Origin: Sipunculus nudus
Taxonomy: Eukaryota; Annelida; Sipuncula; Golfingiida; Sipunculidae
Length of the DNA stretch: 64,000 bases
Direction: 5' to 3'
NCBI GenBank assembly: GCA_026874595.1
Contig: CM049314.1
Location: 30,639,729-30,703,728 of the forward strand
Part shown: positions 49,501 through 60,365 of the stretch, piece after piece
Numbering within the stretch: the stretch's first letter is position 1
Layout of the letters: every line of letters starts with the position of its first letter
The notes under the pieces: model-generated
Database searches by the model: none
What the model was told of the DNA's origin: nothing
Seen by the model: only the letters and a program-made list of their open reading frames with translations
Position numbers and translations under genes: made by a program

Positions 49501-50431
49501 TGAATACGTCCAATTTCTCTGCAAAGGGAGGAAAACTGCCACACACTTCCTGTGATACCAAGTCATTGCATGTATTCTTAATTCCTTCAAGTCCTTCCAA
49601 TAATTTTTCAGTTTTATTCACGATGTGAGAACTCGTGCTCAATGACAGGCATGTTGGAACACTGAAGTTGGCTATAGGATAAAGCCACATTCTCACGGGC
49701 ACAGCGTTCTCACCGTTCAAGCCCAAGCTGGATTGTATACTGCTGTATGCTTGTACGGCGTCGTTAAAGTTTGAAGTGTTATGGATGTTATATAAATCAC
49801 TCAATAAGGTACATTGAATATAATCCATTTCCTTTTCTTCCTCTGGATTTAGCATAAGTTTCATCTCTGTAGATGAAATCTTCTTTACCATTGACTGGAG
49901 AGTACACTGAATGATTTTGGTGTTGTCGGTGTGTGATATTTGCCGGTCAAATACCAAGAATGAATGCGCCCCGTAAAGAATTCCAGTGACTACATGGGTA
50001 GCTGAGCCCTGTGCACAAACAGGTTGAATATTGTGTTCTCCTGCATATCTAAAGGTCATTTGTTCATATTTGGCTAGCTCTTTGTGATTCAAAGCGACGC
50101 GGACTTGGCTGTTGGACGACGGTCTAAAACGAAGAAACTCAGCGGCCCCTCTGCATTCTACAAGACCACTCAAAATGCTGGCCTTCGTAGAATCGTCCAT
50201 GCCCAATATAGCTGATTTTTCATTAAAACTATCAGTCAAAATAACACATGACCGTTTTTCAGGATAAGGACCTGCGACACAATCTTGTTGTAATATATGT
50301 GGGTCCCATAACGTTTGACCAGGCAGCAGGGCATCAGTGCGACAGTCATATAGCATCCCCATCTGCACATGCCTCCCAAGAACAGGGCGTTCCAATTTGG
50401 CCATGTCTACCGGTACCTTCACGGCTTCGAG
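46553..50431 (-). CDS. Stonustoxin-like / FN3 / P-loop GTPase multidomain protein (main exon)
   Basis: One open exon of about 1,290 codons; it follows a CAG acceptor (AG at 50433-50432) and the first in-frame ATG is at 50404. Numbering from the GTG codon at 50422: residues 10-260 resemble the N-terminal MACPF-like domain of stonustoxin-family proteins (LGRHVQMGMLYDCRTD at 15-30); 260-385 helical; 386-495 thioredoxin-like; two fibronectin III domains at about 505-600 and 605-700; a GTPase with P-loop GATGAGKST (766-774), switch DTPGFGDT (837-844) and a G4-like TFADG (914-918); a helical part; a Cys-rich cluster at 1076-1113 (CSKC, CHYPC, CTVCPGEC); and a Lys-rich tail. The PRY-SPRY domain of fish stonustoxins is absent. 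No signal peptide is seen, so it is probably cytosolic. Family members without SPRY are not known toxins; a role in immunity or membrane biology is only a guess. Confidence 0.9.
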   Translation of the reverse strand, partial: LEAVKVPVDMAKLERPVLGRHVQMGMLYDCRTDALLPGQTLWDPHILQQDCVAGPYPEKRSCVILTDSFNEKSAILGMDDSTKASILSGLVECRGAAEFLRFRPSSNSQVRVALNHKELAKYEQMTFRYAGEHNIQPVCAQGSATHVVTGILYGAHSFLVFDRQISHTDNTKIIQCTLQSMVKKISSTEMKLMLNPEEEKEMDYIQCTLLSDLYNIHNTSNFNDAVQAYSSIQSSLGLNGENAVPVRMWLYPIANFSVPTCLSLSTSSHIVNKTEKLLEGLEGIKNTCNDLVSQEVCGSFPPFAEKLDVFKTLLNDYKSSFKERLKEILPKVRGGELFEKEWMDILAANERSPYRLSGLVSWVKEKEKEINLVKSYMKTFSSCTIIKTRNQLDELILDPEIHSVVCFSFPLICHEDKYLHLMSDYLNNPEESNFTCKGWSDNLALCRNIRALAKQFADYALRNTGRDGIIFVVSGYDDGEEDSTVASSVFLYENGVLTSNAFDPPGRPEDPGILDVTHETALLKWVPPRCGKSEVLYYLVRYRESKDENQQKCTDWVEIQAEPEKNQLLVEGLASLTSYECEVFAVCKIGMSPPSGLMSFKTTPAYPPGPITKCKVTQTSITISWTQPAFCGSMKIKAYKVAYKAITDGQIGGSGDIMTEDDSNCMILIADLQPGTFYRFCVCAVYGNGQESAKSEAVDIQTCPANKYAEVLAKGSQLIKPKNPSKGEPAIYKMPLHRGYFRPGDKFQTYQFGRDCRTGRKHSVIMVVGATGAGKSTLINGMINFITGVNWTDDFRFQLIEEEGEAKSKSQAHSQTQVITSYTIHQSHKLNLDYTLTIIDTPGFGDTRGIDRDKAIIEQIKDFFDNSKQHQIDHIDAIGFVAQASQARLTHTQRYIFDSVLSIFGKDIEHNILLLVTFADGKRPPLIDAIKEANIPCGDSFFKFNNSALFTMETVPTGEPLAISKRSNGEATEENIDHMFWKMGAQSMKRFFENLNHLESKSLSLTRDVLKERERLETAVEGLGPQIHAGCCKLDELQKETSILAQHESEIHANKDFEYEVEVPKFRKIDIVGEYITNCSKCNYTCHYPCKIRNDEGKRRCAAMKDGSCTVCPGECVWDIHFNMTYRFEYYTVMESRKYADLEGRYKDATGKKLTVEQIIEKLKDEFIDVQESVLVLIADSNESLQRLEEIALKPNPLSTVEYIDLMIEAEKREAKPNWRSRVKSLEDMRVKADIVGKVKKADYDPFEGKYGRAQSLKKTRTTKSSETGNSNKSENTKKLTSKMRRFISFFN

Positions 50432-50800
50432 CTGTTTGCAAACAACACAATACTCAAGGCTCTAATCAAATTACCTCTCTAATTAAATTAAGCCAAGGGT
50501 TTAAATAATGTCGTGAACTCATCTGACATTAATTTTAGAAGAAATCCATAGAAAGAGCAATTAATTTTTTTACTGGTGCATTTAATCATGTTAAATAACA
50601 CAAGGGTTTTTAGTTCTTGGCAGATTTTCCGACTGGCGGATAAGGACTGTATTTATGTAGGTAACGCTGGAATTAATATTTTCCTTTGGCTACGGAAGCT
50701 GATGCCACGGAACGAATTATAAGTAATAGGGCATTTCGTCACTTTGCCATATGCTGCTGGAGCTTCTTTTACAATTATGATAGTTTCAGGCTTACCTTAC

Positions 50801-51276
50801 TGAATATTCTTCCGGCGTCCGCTGGGGTGCAGGGTCATCTAGTGTTCCCTTCGTCACGTCTGGAATAATAACAAATATGTCAATAATACCTAAGCAATAT
50901 AACGCATCATTTTACTAAGACTGTATTTGTGTAAGATGCCATATTGGTCCCTAGTTTTTGCTTATTTTAATAGAATGTCTGTATATATGAAGGAAGACCA
51001 ACCATTAGATAATATATATTTTGTCATTCCTGTCGACTGTAGAAATACAACAGAAAGTGGAAAAAGGCACTCCGTTCACCTGTGGCATTATTGCAAACTC
51101 CCCGCTAATAAGGGAAGCCGAGAGAAGGCTGAAAAAATGACAAATGCAGTTTGATGTATATCAGTGTCGTACCAAAGGCAAACTATCAAATACACGTTTA
51201 GTATCTATTTTTTCACGGATAATTGATATCAGTGTTGTCAAGATTGAAGGGTGTGAGATACACATACAGGCATATA

Positions 51277-51313
<37 letters not shown>

Positions 51314-51524
51314 AAATCTAATACATCTGTGTAAAATACGAAATATTCAACCATTTACTCGATTTGTATACAGCAATACACATTTTCAGATCAACTGATG
51401 AAAAAAATATTAAAGTCATAGGAAGGGAGAACTAGAATCGTACCCTTTCCAGTCAGATCGAGGTCCTGCAGGTTCTTTTCGTGATTTATTGAATCCCTAA
51501 GGGTTCCGAGGGCTAAGATGAATA
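50801..51524 (-). CDS. Two probable upstream coding exons of gene 3
   Basis: Exon 51524-51444 (81 bases) has an AG acceptor and a GTACGA donor and is open in one frame, reading ...LALGTLRDSINHEKNLQDLD.... Exon 50859-50801 (59 bases) follows TTATTCCAG and uses a GTAAGG donor. Phases fit: 1 into the first, 1 between them, 0 into the main exon at 50431, so the reading frame is continuous through all three. A second possible donor 5 bases downstream (GTAAGCC) would break the frame. The first exon with the start codon was not found; it should end in phase 1 and lie above 51524. The alternative is that these are untranslated and translation starts at 50404. Confidence 0.5.
51279..51311. repeat. (TA)n microsatellite
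   Basis: Short TA tract between the two groups of gene 3 exons (in an intron if the exon model is right). Confidence 0.9.
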
Positions 51525-51599
51525 CTGCATTGAAGATACTTTCAAGCGAGACCCTATAAATAATAACCCACGTTTTGTGTATGGTGAATATGTATCACT

Positions 51600-54500
51600 C
51601 TGATGGAGCGGGTTTGGTATCCCTTTTCTGAACACGTCTTCCACAGCAATATCCTGTTCATGTGAATGGAAAATGTTGACATTTTCACTGAGGAGATATT
51701 GCCCTATGCAATCCTGTGTGTCTGCCAGATTCTTCTACGTATATTGCTGTATGTGATATTTTAAAAGGGGCCACTCCATTTATAATCCTCTGGAAATGGC
51801 TATCCTATAAAGGCTCCTGGGAAGGGTCCTTCTGGAAAATGTGGCAACTTTGCCAATGAAATTCTCAGGTCTCATACAAGCATATTTAAACAGACTAGGA
51901 CGTGTGTTTACCGAATAATGAATCAGCTGTGTTGATATATCTATTAAATATTAACCAACGTATAAACACACTCCTGATTTGTTGATCATTATGAGAAAAG
52001 AAAACAATAAGCAGCTTGTATCTTGATCATTGGACACCAAAACCATATCGGTGTTTCCTTACATCTGGGAAAGAAGAATACAGTAAATTGATTTCCCACA
52101 CGTTGATATGTAGCCCTGTTTAAATATACTGAATACACGAAATGACCGACAAAGTTAAGGAAGCTCTCTACTTTCTACATTGAACAACTGAAATTCTACA
52201 CGGAGTTATTGCAATCAACAATCTGTTAATTATTTTACACATCTGATGAAAGAATAGCCAGCCGTCGTATGGAGAGTCCGAAATGACGGACATGAATTTA
52301 TCTCGTTACCAATTCATTATCTAATATACAATATCTACTCAGGCATGAGTGCAGTTTTATCGGTGTGTTATATAAATCCGGCAGTGATCCAGCTTTGTAA
52401 TTAGTTAACGAAACGTAGCTGTATATAATCTATATATACTACAGCCTGCACCTAGTTGATGGTAATAGAATTAATCTGTAAAGTCGTGTGTTTAATTAAA
52501 TATGTTCAGATTCATGCATTGGTTGAGGATTGGACATAAAGTGGACCTAAATATCTGAATAATATGCTATAAGTGTTTCAACCTACCATGTGTATATTGG
52601 ATACACGCCTAATTTTAAATGGAACCTTGTGCTTTGTGTATATTTCTATAAATTACGTCTGTTTAGGCAGACCTACCTGTTTTTGAATTTAAAAAGCGAT
52701 GAAATTTCTCGGAGATATTTCCCTGTAGGATAATATATGGCACCATGACAGCACCGGGGTAGAGTGAGCTGAGGAAACTTCGTCCCATGTGGTATGAGAA
52801 ATAAGAATCCAGTTAACCGATTTTTCACTTGTACATATGTAGCCCAGATTTCATATACTGCTTACATGTTATGACTAACCTAATTAGGAAGCTTCCTACT
52901 TTACTTGGTATAAAATTCAACACTGGGTTTTTGTATTCAACAAGCTAGTAATGTATTTGTATGAATGATGACAGGATAAGAAAACTGAAGAATGGAATGT
53001 CCAAAGTGACAGTATTGCCTTTTGCTCGTCACCACTTTTGCCTAATATGTACTACCTACAAAATCATTAGTACCATTTTATCTGAGTATTATTTGTAGCC
53101 GTGATCCATGCATGTAATCTGTTAACGAAGATTTGATTTATATATTTTATATATTACAATTTTTAGCTGGTTGAAGTTCATTCCCTTACCCTTGAAGAAG
53201 TCTTGTGTTTAATTTTAAAAGAATCTGATGCTTGGAATGGTTCAGTAAACAGTTTTGTTGAACGAAATGTATTTGGATGATAGCATTATTATCTATGATA
53301 TTTATTATTAACTATACATATATTAACCTACCATTTGGGTAGGGGCTATACGTCTAATTTAAATGGTGCCTTATGTTTCATTTAAATGGACCCTTCATAT
53401 TAGGTACTTTTTACGTAGACCTACCTGGTTTCGAAAATAGAAAATGCTTACATTTACACTCGAGGACATATTTCACGGTACTCCAGGTAGAATGAACTGA
53501 GGAATCGTCGCCCTGTGTGATTTTTTAGAAAGAGAACTCCGTTTATAGTCTACCACAAATTACCCTCCTATGTAGGCTTCTGGGAATGCTCCTTCTAGGA
53601 TATATGGCAGCTTGCCAATGAAATTTTTCGATCTCATACATATATTAACACGGATTGGTACATGTATATTGACCGTATGATAAATAAGTTATATATATAT
53701 ACATGTATATATATATATATATCAATTAAATATTAACCAGCGTATACCGTTATGTCTGATTTGCTTATACCGATAAGAAAGTACCAGGTTGCCGCATTAT
53801 TACTTCAGATACCTTATTAGTGACTGTACCAAACTATGTATGACCCATTTTTTTTTTAAAATCAGTAGAATCTTTGATGTTTCGGTACGTTACTATGCTG
53901 AAATGAATACATTACTAAGGTCGGTGGTGATAAATGCTGGGTAATGCTTGTATTATCTATTATAATTATAACTATTTATCTTCTACACAGTAACCTCCTA
54001 ACGCAACATTTAAGCAAATGAAATATCAAATAATTGTAGTGTACATCTGCTGAGTAAGGAGTGTTTTGACACAAGAGTTGTGTGTGAAAATTACCCTCCT
54101 AACGCAACATTTAAGCAAATGAAATATCAATAATTGCAGTGTACATCAACTGAGTAAGGAGTGTTTCGACACAAGAGTTGTGTGTGAAAATTATTTTTAT
54201 ATTTAATGGAATATAGAAAATGTAAACACATCTCCAAACATTAAAAGTATTATACATGTTCATATATGCGAACGTGAACACATAAATACATGTATATAAA
54301 TAGGCGCACGCTCGCTTTTAGTTATTCTTCCCGTTTGCAAACGTGAGGATACATGGTTTTGTTTAATTAGGTAAGTTTACATAGTGTGTTTTGGTGTATG
54401 CATTTGTATGTATATGTAATATACAGCATAATCTGGGGGCGACGTTATTCAAGAGAGACACTATTGCAAACAAAAAAAAAAAAGATTTGTATGAATGGGA

Positions 54501-56950
54501 TAAAGATTTATTTTTATATTACCTTAAGCTTTGTTTATATTTATATTAATTGATTCTTTATATATAGACCTACCTTAATTCAAAGTGTTGATGTTTCAAG
54601 GACAATTATTCACGGGAGACATTATTACCTCCGAAAAATGAAATTGTATAGACTCGCTATATGTTTAATCTTAAATGTTTCCTAAGATTTGTTTATATTT
54701 ATATTAATTACTTCTTTCTATGCAGACCTACCTGATTTCAAAATGTGGACATTTTACGGCGAGAATATTTTCACTGTACGTTAATATGCGGGATCATACA
54801 ATAAGAACTGCATTTTAGTCATTTACACATGACCCTCGTATAACGGTTTCTGGGAATTGTCCTTCTGGTAATTTTAGCAACTTGCCAATGAAATTTCCCG
54901 GTGTCATACATGCCTATGAATACTTACAGGCACATGTGTATTTACCGAGTACATCACCTATATTCATATATCGATTATATATTAACCAGTATACACGGGA
55001 CGTCTGTTTTTGTGCATGCATCTGTATGCATGTATCTGTAGTATACATCATATGCTCGAGGTGTACGGATGGACACATATAGAAATAAATTATTATTGGT
55101 GACACTATTGCCCCCCCCCCCAAAAAATAATTTGTATGGATTGGCACTAGATTTATTTTTAATGTTACTTTAAGCTTTGTTTATATCCATATTAATTGAT
55201 TCTTTCTATGCAGACCTACCTTATTTCAAAATGTTGACTTTTTCAGCGAGAATATATTTCCCTATACGATAATATGTGGTGCCATGACAACACGAGGTAG
55301 AGGTGGCTGAGAAAATTTCGTCCGATGTGATACCATACAATAAGAACTGCGTTTATAGTCAACCACAAATGGCCCACTTACTTAGATTTCTGGGGATGGT
55401 CCTTCTGGGAAATATATCAGCTTGCCAATGAAATTTCCTGGTGTCATACATGATCATGAACACTTACTGACACGTGTATTTACCGAATGATGAATCGATT
55501 GAACATTAATCAGCGTATCACATGAAGTCTGTTTTTGTGAATGCATTTGTATGCATGTATCTGTAATATACGGCACCATATGCACGACTAGTGTGAACAG
55601 ACACATAAAGAAAAAAATATTTACGGGAGACATTATTGCCCCCGTAAAAAAAGATGTTTATGGATTGGTTATTACGTCTTTCTATGCAGACTTACCATTT
55701 TACGGTGAGGATATATTTCCCTGTACGATAATATTTGGTATCATACAATAAGAACTTCGTTTATAGTCAACTACACATGTCCCTCCTATAAAAGCTTCTG
55801 GGAATGGTCCTTCTGGGAATTATGGCAACTTGGCAAAGAAATCTCCCGGAGTCATACATGTTTATGAACACACACAGGCACATGTGTATTTACCGAATAA
55901 TGAATCACATCAATCACATTCATCTTTACTTACATCAGGGAAAGAAGAATCCAGTAAAGTGATTTATCAGTGGTACCTATATAGTCCAAGTATCATATTC
56001 TGTATGTGATGAGAGAAAAAAATAAGAAGCTCCCTACTTTATAACAGGAAAATTTGTACGTTGTTTCAACCACCTGTATATTTACTTCCATGCCTGATGA
56101 CAGCAAAAAGCCAGCTGTTATATTGAAACTCCGAAATGAGGGAAATACATTTGGCTCTTTTCCATTTTTTAATCTAAAGTACAATACCTACACATCCATT
56201 CATTCCGGTACATCTGTGTTTCTGCCAGCATCCATCTATATAACTTTTTCAAGAATTTTTGATATACATGCTCTATATATTACAGCATTTACCTGGTTCA
56301 GTTAACCTTTACAAAAGTCTTGTGTTTAATTTTAAAAGAATCCGATACATGGAGTGTTTTAGACATCATTGTACAAAATGCATTTTAATAATAGAATATA
56401 TTAACCTACTATGGATGTATAGGATATATGTCATATTGTATATGGTGCCTTAAGCTTTGTGTATATTCACATTAATAACGTCTTTTTACGCAGACCCACC
56501 TGATTTCGAATATGAAAAATGTTGATAGTTTTCGTCGACGAGGTATTTCCCTATACTACATGGGGGTAGAATGACCCGAGGAAACTATAAAAGGTCCTCC
56601 TACAGAGCTTCTCGGAATGATCCTTCTGGGAAATATTGCAATTCCAAATAACATTTCCCGGTCTTATACATGCTTATGAACACTGACTAGTACATGTATA
56701 TTGGCCGTATGATGAATACAGTAGATACATCGATTAAATATTAACCAGCGTATACGTTTGAGTCTGATTTGTTAACACTGAAAAGAGATAAGGGATTCAA
56801 ATAAGTGGCTCCTTAAGATTGGACACCTACACTATATCAGTGTATGTGGCAAAATATATATGGTTCAGGTCCTGCAGAAATCTACTGCAGAAGCTGGTAA
56901 GTTTCGGTACATTAGTGTGCTGAAAAGAATTATTAACTAATATCGGAGGT
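51600..56950. repeat. Array of at least six diverged copies of one non-coding repeat
   Basis: A block of the type 'TTCTGGGAATGGTCCTTCTG' followed by 'AACTTGCCAATGAAATTTCC' recurs at about 51810, 53575, 54845, 55385, 55795 and 56610, and once more at about 60650. It is preceded in most copies by 'GCAGACCTACCTGATTTC' (52672, 53416, 54723, 55213, 55688, 56491) and followed by 'TTAAATATTAACCAGCGTAT'. Copies differ in length and internal deletions. None holds a supported open frame on either strand. Confidence 0.85.
53994..54191. repeat. Young 101-bp tandem duplication
   Basis: Copies at 53994-54094 and 54095-54191 are almost identical, including CTCCTAACGCAACATTTAAG and GACACAAGAGTTGTGTGTG. The little divergence contrasts with the old repeat array around it. 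Confidence 0.9.
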
Positions 56951-57900
56951 ATTTTAAGCTGGATGATCCTGTTTTTATCTATTAAGATAATAACAATTTA
57001 AACACTACATTGTACGATCATTACAAAAGCTTTAGTGCAAATAAGATATAAAAAGAATGTAGTTTATAAAAACTGTGTAGGATGTGTTTGCCAACAAAAC
57101 TTTGCCCACTTCGGCTTGGTACCAGCTAGGTGCGTTTTAAATAAACTTTATTATGTCTACTGTATACATAACAATTTACACTGGCTTGGTGAAATTAAAA
57201 GTCCCTTTTTACCCTATACAAAAATTGTGTTTATTTTCAAAAAGACATTTTTTACTTATTTTTGTTTAATTTGCCACTTTTATGAAAAGTGTGAAGTATA
57301 GACCTATGATGGGAATGCCATATAAGTCACCTGATAATGTTAAGTTAGTAAATCACCTATACTTGTTACCATATATAATTGAATCTTTTACAATTATCAC
57401 ACGCCGGCACAATATCTAAATGCAGAAAGCAGACAAACTGGGGGAAACAGGCAATGCATCATGATAAGTAAAAATATCATAATTGAATGTACAACATGGG
57501 ATTTTACAAATACATTTGCGCGGCCGGGGTAAAATGCTCGTCGCCGTTGTGTCCGGGTGTCCTGCCCCGATGTCAAACGTATGTTGTCCCCAAGTCGGTC
57601 GCCTTGACGTGCTCCGATATCACCCCCATGTCTCCATAACTGAGAAAACCTGAAATTTGGTCTCTCTTACCCATACCATTTGAGCCATGGGGCTCAAAGG
57701 TGCCCTAAAATCAATTTAAACTTTAAAACAAACGCAGGGCACAAATCATAACAATCATAATAGGGAAAAATACAGGTGGTGCCACCACTTTTCGGGAATT
57801 GGTCATGGTCAATGGTCAAGGCAAGATTCATGACAATCCATGCATTAATTATCAAGATATTGGAGGTTATGCATCAATATTTCTTGGGGGTACTTACAAG
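56951..57900. other. Intergenic, nothing recognised
   Basis: The plus-strand frame 57035-57301 is AT-rich and matches nothing known. The segment 57520-57650 is less AT-rich but gives no protein. Confidence 0.45.
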
Positions 57901-57904
57901 CCCC

Positions 57905-59040
57905 ATGGGTCGCAGTGACCTAATTTCAGGTTTCCAAGGAGATTTTTTATGAACCCCCTACATTTTAGTTACAGGCGTCTTTGGTCAGCGGTTACGATTT
58001 GTGCCCTGCTAACGGACGACCGGAGATTTTCCAGGCGGATGTCCATGACTTCCCCGTATATTACATGCATTGAAACATTCTAGGGCTAGGCTAGCAGATA
58101 CAATTTGTGCCTCTCGGGATGTACAATTAGAAGTATATAGGGCTAACGTTTAAGAAGTGTTCCCTGTTAACGAGGAGACTTTTTCATCTGTAGGTCTCAA
58201 AAATAGAGATAAAGAAATTCGTAAAATTTGGAAATTGTGACCCAATTTCAGGTTCCCAAGAAGATTTTATGTATGGATACGATGTGTGTTCCGTCTGACT
58301 GAGTGCTCAAAATCGTAATGTCAGCCTGTAGTTCGCAACATATAGGTAACCATGGCCTGTTTTATTTACATTTCCCGATCATTAACATGAAGCTCGAGTA
58401 ACCAGTCGGCAATGAGATGGGCTAATGTGAAACCATGACAATTTGTTGTGGGCAATACAGCTGAGCATTTGCCTATCTATATTTACATACAAGTACCCAT
58501 ACACATAACATCAAACGCACATCTGTGTGGATCGATTAAAATTGTCTATGTTCATTAGATTAATCGATAATAGTTCGTTTTCTAACATGAATTGTAAATT
58601 GTAAGTTGTAATTTTAGCCATATTTATATTTACTAATGCACAGCTTGGCAATAAAGATAAGTCCTATAACCTAATTTCAGGTCTCCATGTGGTTTGTCCA
58701 CGACGTCCCCGTATATTACATGCACTGGAACATTTCTAGGGCTAGGCCAGCAGATACATGTGCCCATCTGAATTTAAGGGTGCTAAAACCCATGTTTTTG
58801 ACCAAGAGTTCACAGAATTTAGGTCACTATGACCTAATTCAGGTTTCGTAGGAGATTTTTTATGGACAACCATGGGTGTAACGTGAGATGATTCTAGACC
58901 TAGCAGATATAATATGTGTCCCAGCTGACTAACTAAGTGCTAAAAATCATTTTGTCAGCCTGTAGTCCGCAAAATATAAGTCACTTTGACCTAATTTCAG
59001 GTTTCCAAGGACATTGCCCTAGGACCGCCCTTGAGGTACT
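57905..59040. repeat. Degenerate repeat built on GTGACCTAATTTCAGGTTTC
   Basis: The phrase 'TGACCTAATTTCAGGTTTCC' followed by 'AAGGAGATTTTTTATG' occurs with changes near 57916, 58240, 58670, 58830 and 58990. It is linked with 'TATTACATGCA(T/C)TG(A/G)AACAT', 'TCTAGGGCTAGGC.AGCAGATAC' and 'ACGATTTGTGCCCTG' blocks in partly conserved order. Spacing is irregular (about 160-430 bases). No coding content. Confidence 0.6.
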
Positions 59041-59539
59041 ACATTTAGTAGTTTCTAGGTCTAACGGTTACGATTTGTGCCCTGTTAACGTAAACATGAA
59101 AAAAAATACAGATGGCGCCACCAGAAAAACTTCAAGATCAATATGCTTAGGAAGAATCATGGTAATTAATGCATTAATTATTAAGATACTGGAGCTTTTG
59201 TATCAGATTTCTTATAGATCTCCTTGGAGAGCAAATTAATCATAAGAGAAGTTATCATCTGAACCCAAAACAAAGAATAACCTCTAACCTATAACCTTGA
59301 TCTTAAAGTTTTGACCCTGAATTCGAAACAAGTAATCAACGTGTCATGACACTCAGATTACTATCGAGACATTTTACCTAAGATTCACAACAGGAATTTA
59401 TTATCCGAAATAACATCAATAGGGTACTTCCTATCTGGGTGATTGGCCACATATACTGAAAGCATGAAGGCAGTCAGTCAACCCAAGCTACAGCGATAAT
59501 CTACAAACAAGTTTGTGAAGTGGTCGGTCCTGTGCCCTT

Positions 59540-60000
59540 ATCACTAGTGGTAGGAATTGGTTTTAAAATGATAAGCGATGATTGAAAAAAGGACCGATAA
59601 TTGATTATTAATCGATTATTTTATATATTTCATATATTACCTTGAAACCTGCTGTATACTAATACCTAAAACCTTTAAATCTGCTATATATTAGTACCTT
59701 GAATATTGACCTACAGTAAACAGAGTGACATGTACATCGGTATTTATAATGAAACAATCAATCCACCCACATCCAAGGACAACTTGCCGTTGGACGCTTG
59801 TTGGCTGTGCAAGGTTCCGTTTTGATGCTGTTCTTTACTATGTGTTCGTGTATCTATGACGGGATTAGCTTGTTTGCATGTTCATACATAATCACATAAT
59901 CGTTTTTAATCGATTATGCAAAAATGCAATCAGTTAATCGATTTTGAAAAAAAGACCGATCATTGCTTTAATCGATTTAACGGCTTACCAATAATCCTCC
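59540..60000. mobile_element. Possible hAT-like element with repeated ATCGATTA motifs
   Basis: AATCGATTA or close variants occur at about 59607, 59625, 59909, 59935 and 59970, clustered towards both ends of the segment, and 'GAAAAAA.GACCGAT' appears near 59585 and 59948. Clustered subterminal ATCGATTA words are typical of some hAT elements. Exact ends were not found. Confidence 0.4.
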
Positions 60001-60189
60001 TTAAACCCGAAACTCGACAATAAATCTTTTCATTTTGGCAGGCGCCCCATAAACGAAAGATTGAACTGCTAAGGGCGGACGTATTCCCAGAGAGACGGAC
60101 GGCAAGGCGACGGATAAAGACCCAGCGCTCTTACCCAGCACGATGCATGATGAAAGTTGGCTTAGCTAAAAACATCAATTTGTTGATAT

Positions 60190-60365
60190 CAGGCGCAGAT
60201 CCTGGATTTTTTGCAGGGAGGGGTCAACGGGTGTCATGCATAAAAATTGTCCACGCCCAACCCCCCCCCCCCGTCATGCATAAGATTTATTTGAAAAAAG
60301 GTCGTTGGTTGAGAGCGGGGGGAGGGGGTTCTATCCTCAACCCCCCCCCCCCGGATCCGTGCCTG
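60190..60365. mobile_element. hAT-like MITE, 176 bp, with poly-C runs
   Basis: The left end is CAGGCGCAGATCCTGGAT and the right end, reverse-complemented, is CAGGCACGGATCCGGGG. The element is flanked by an exact direct repeat TGATAT (60184-60189 and 60366-60371), probably part of a target duplication. The interior has C-runs at 60261-60272 and 60341-60352. No coding. Confidence 0.7.

Noticed and set aside
54720..56500. The repeated CAGGTAGGT donors as ends of coding exons.
   Set aside because: The frames ahead of the donors contain stops, and copies differ at these sites.
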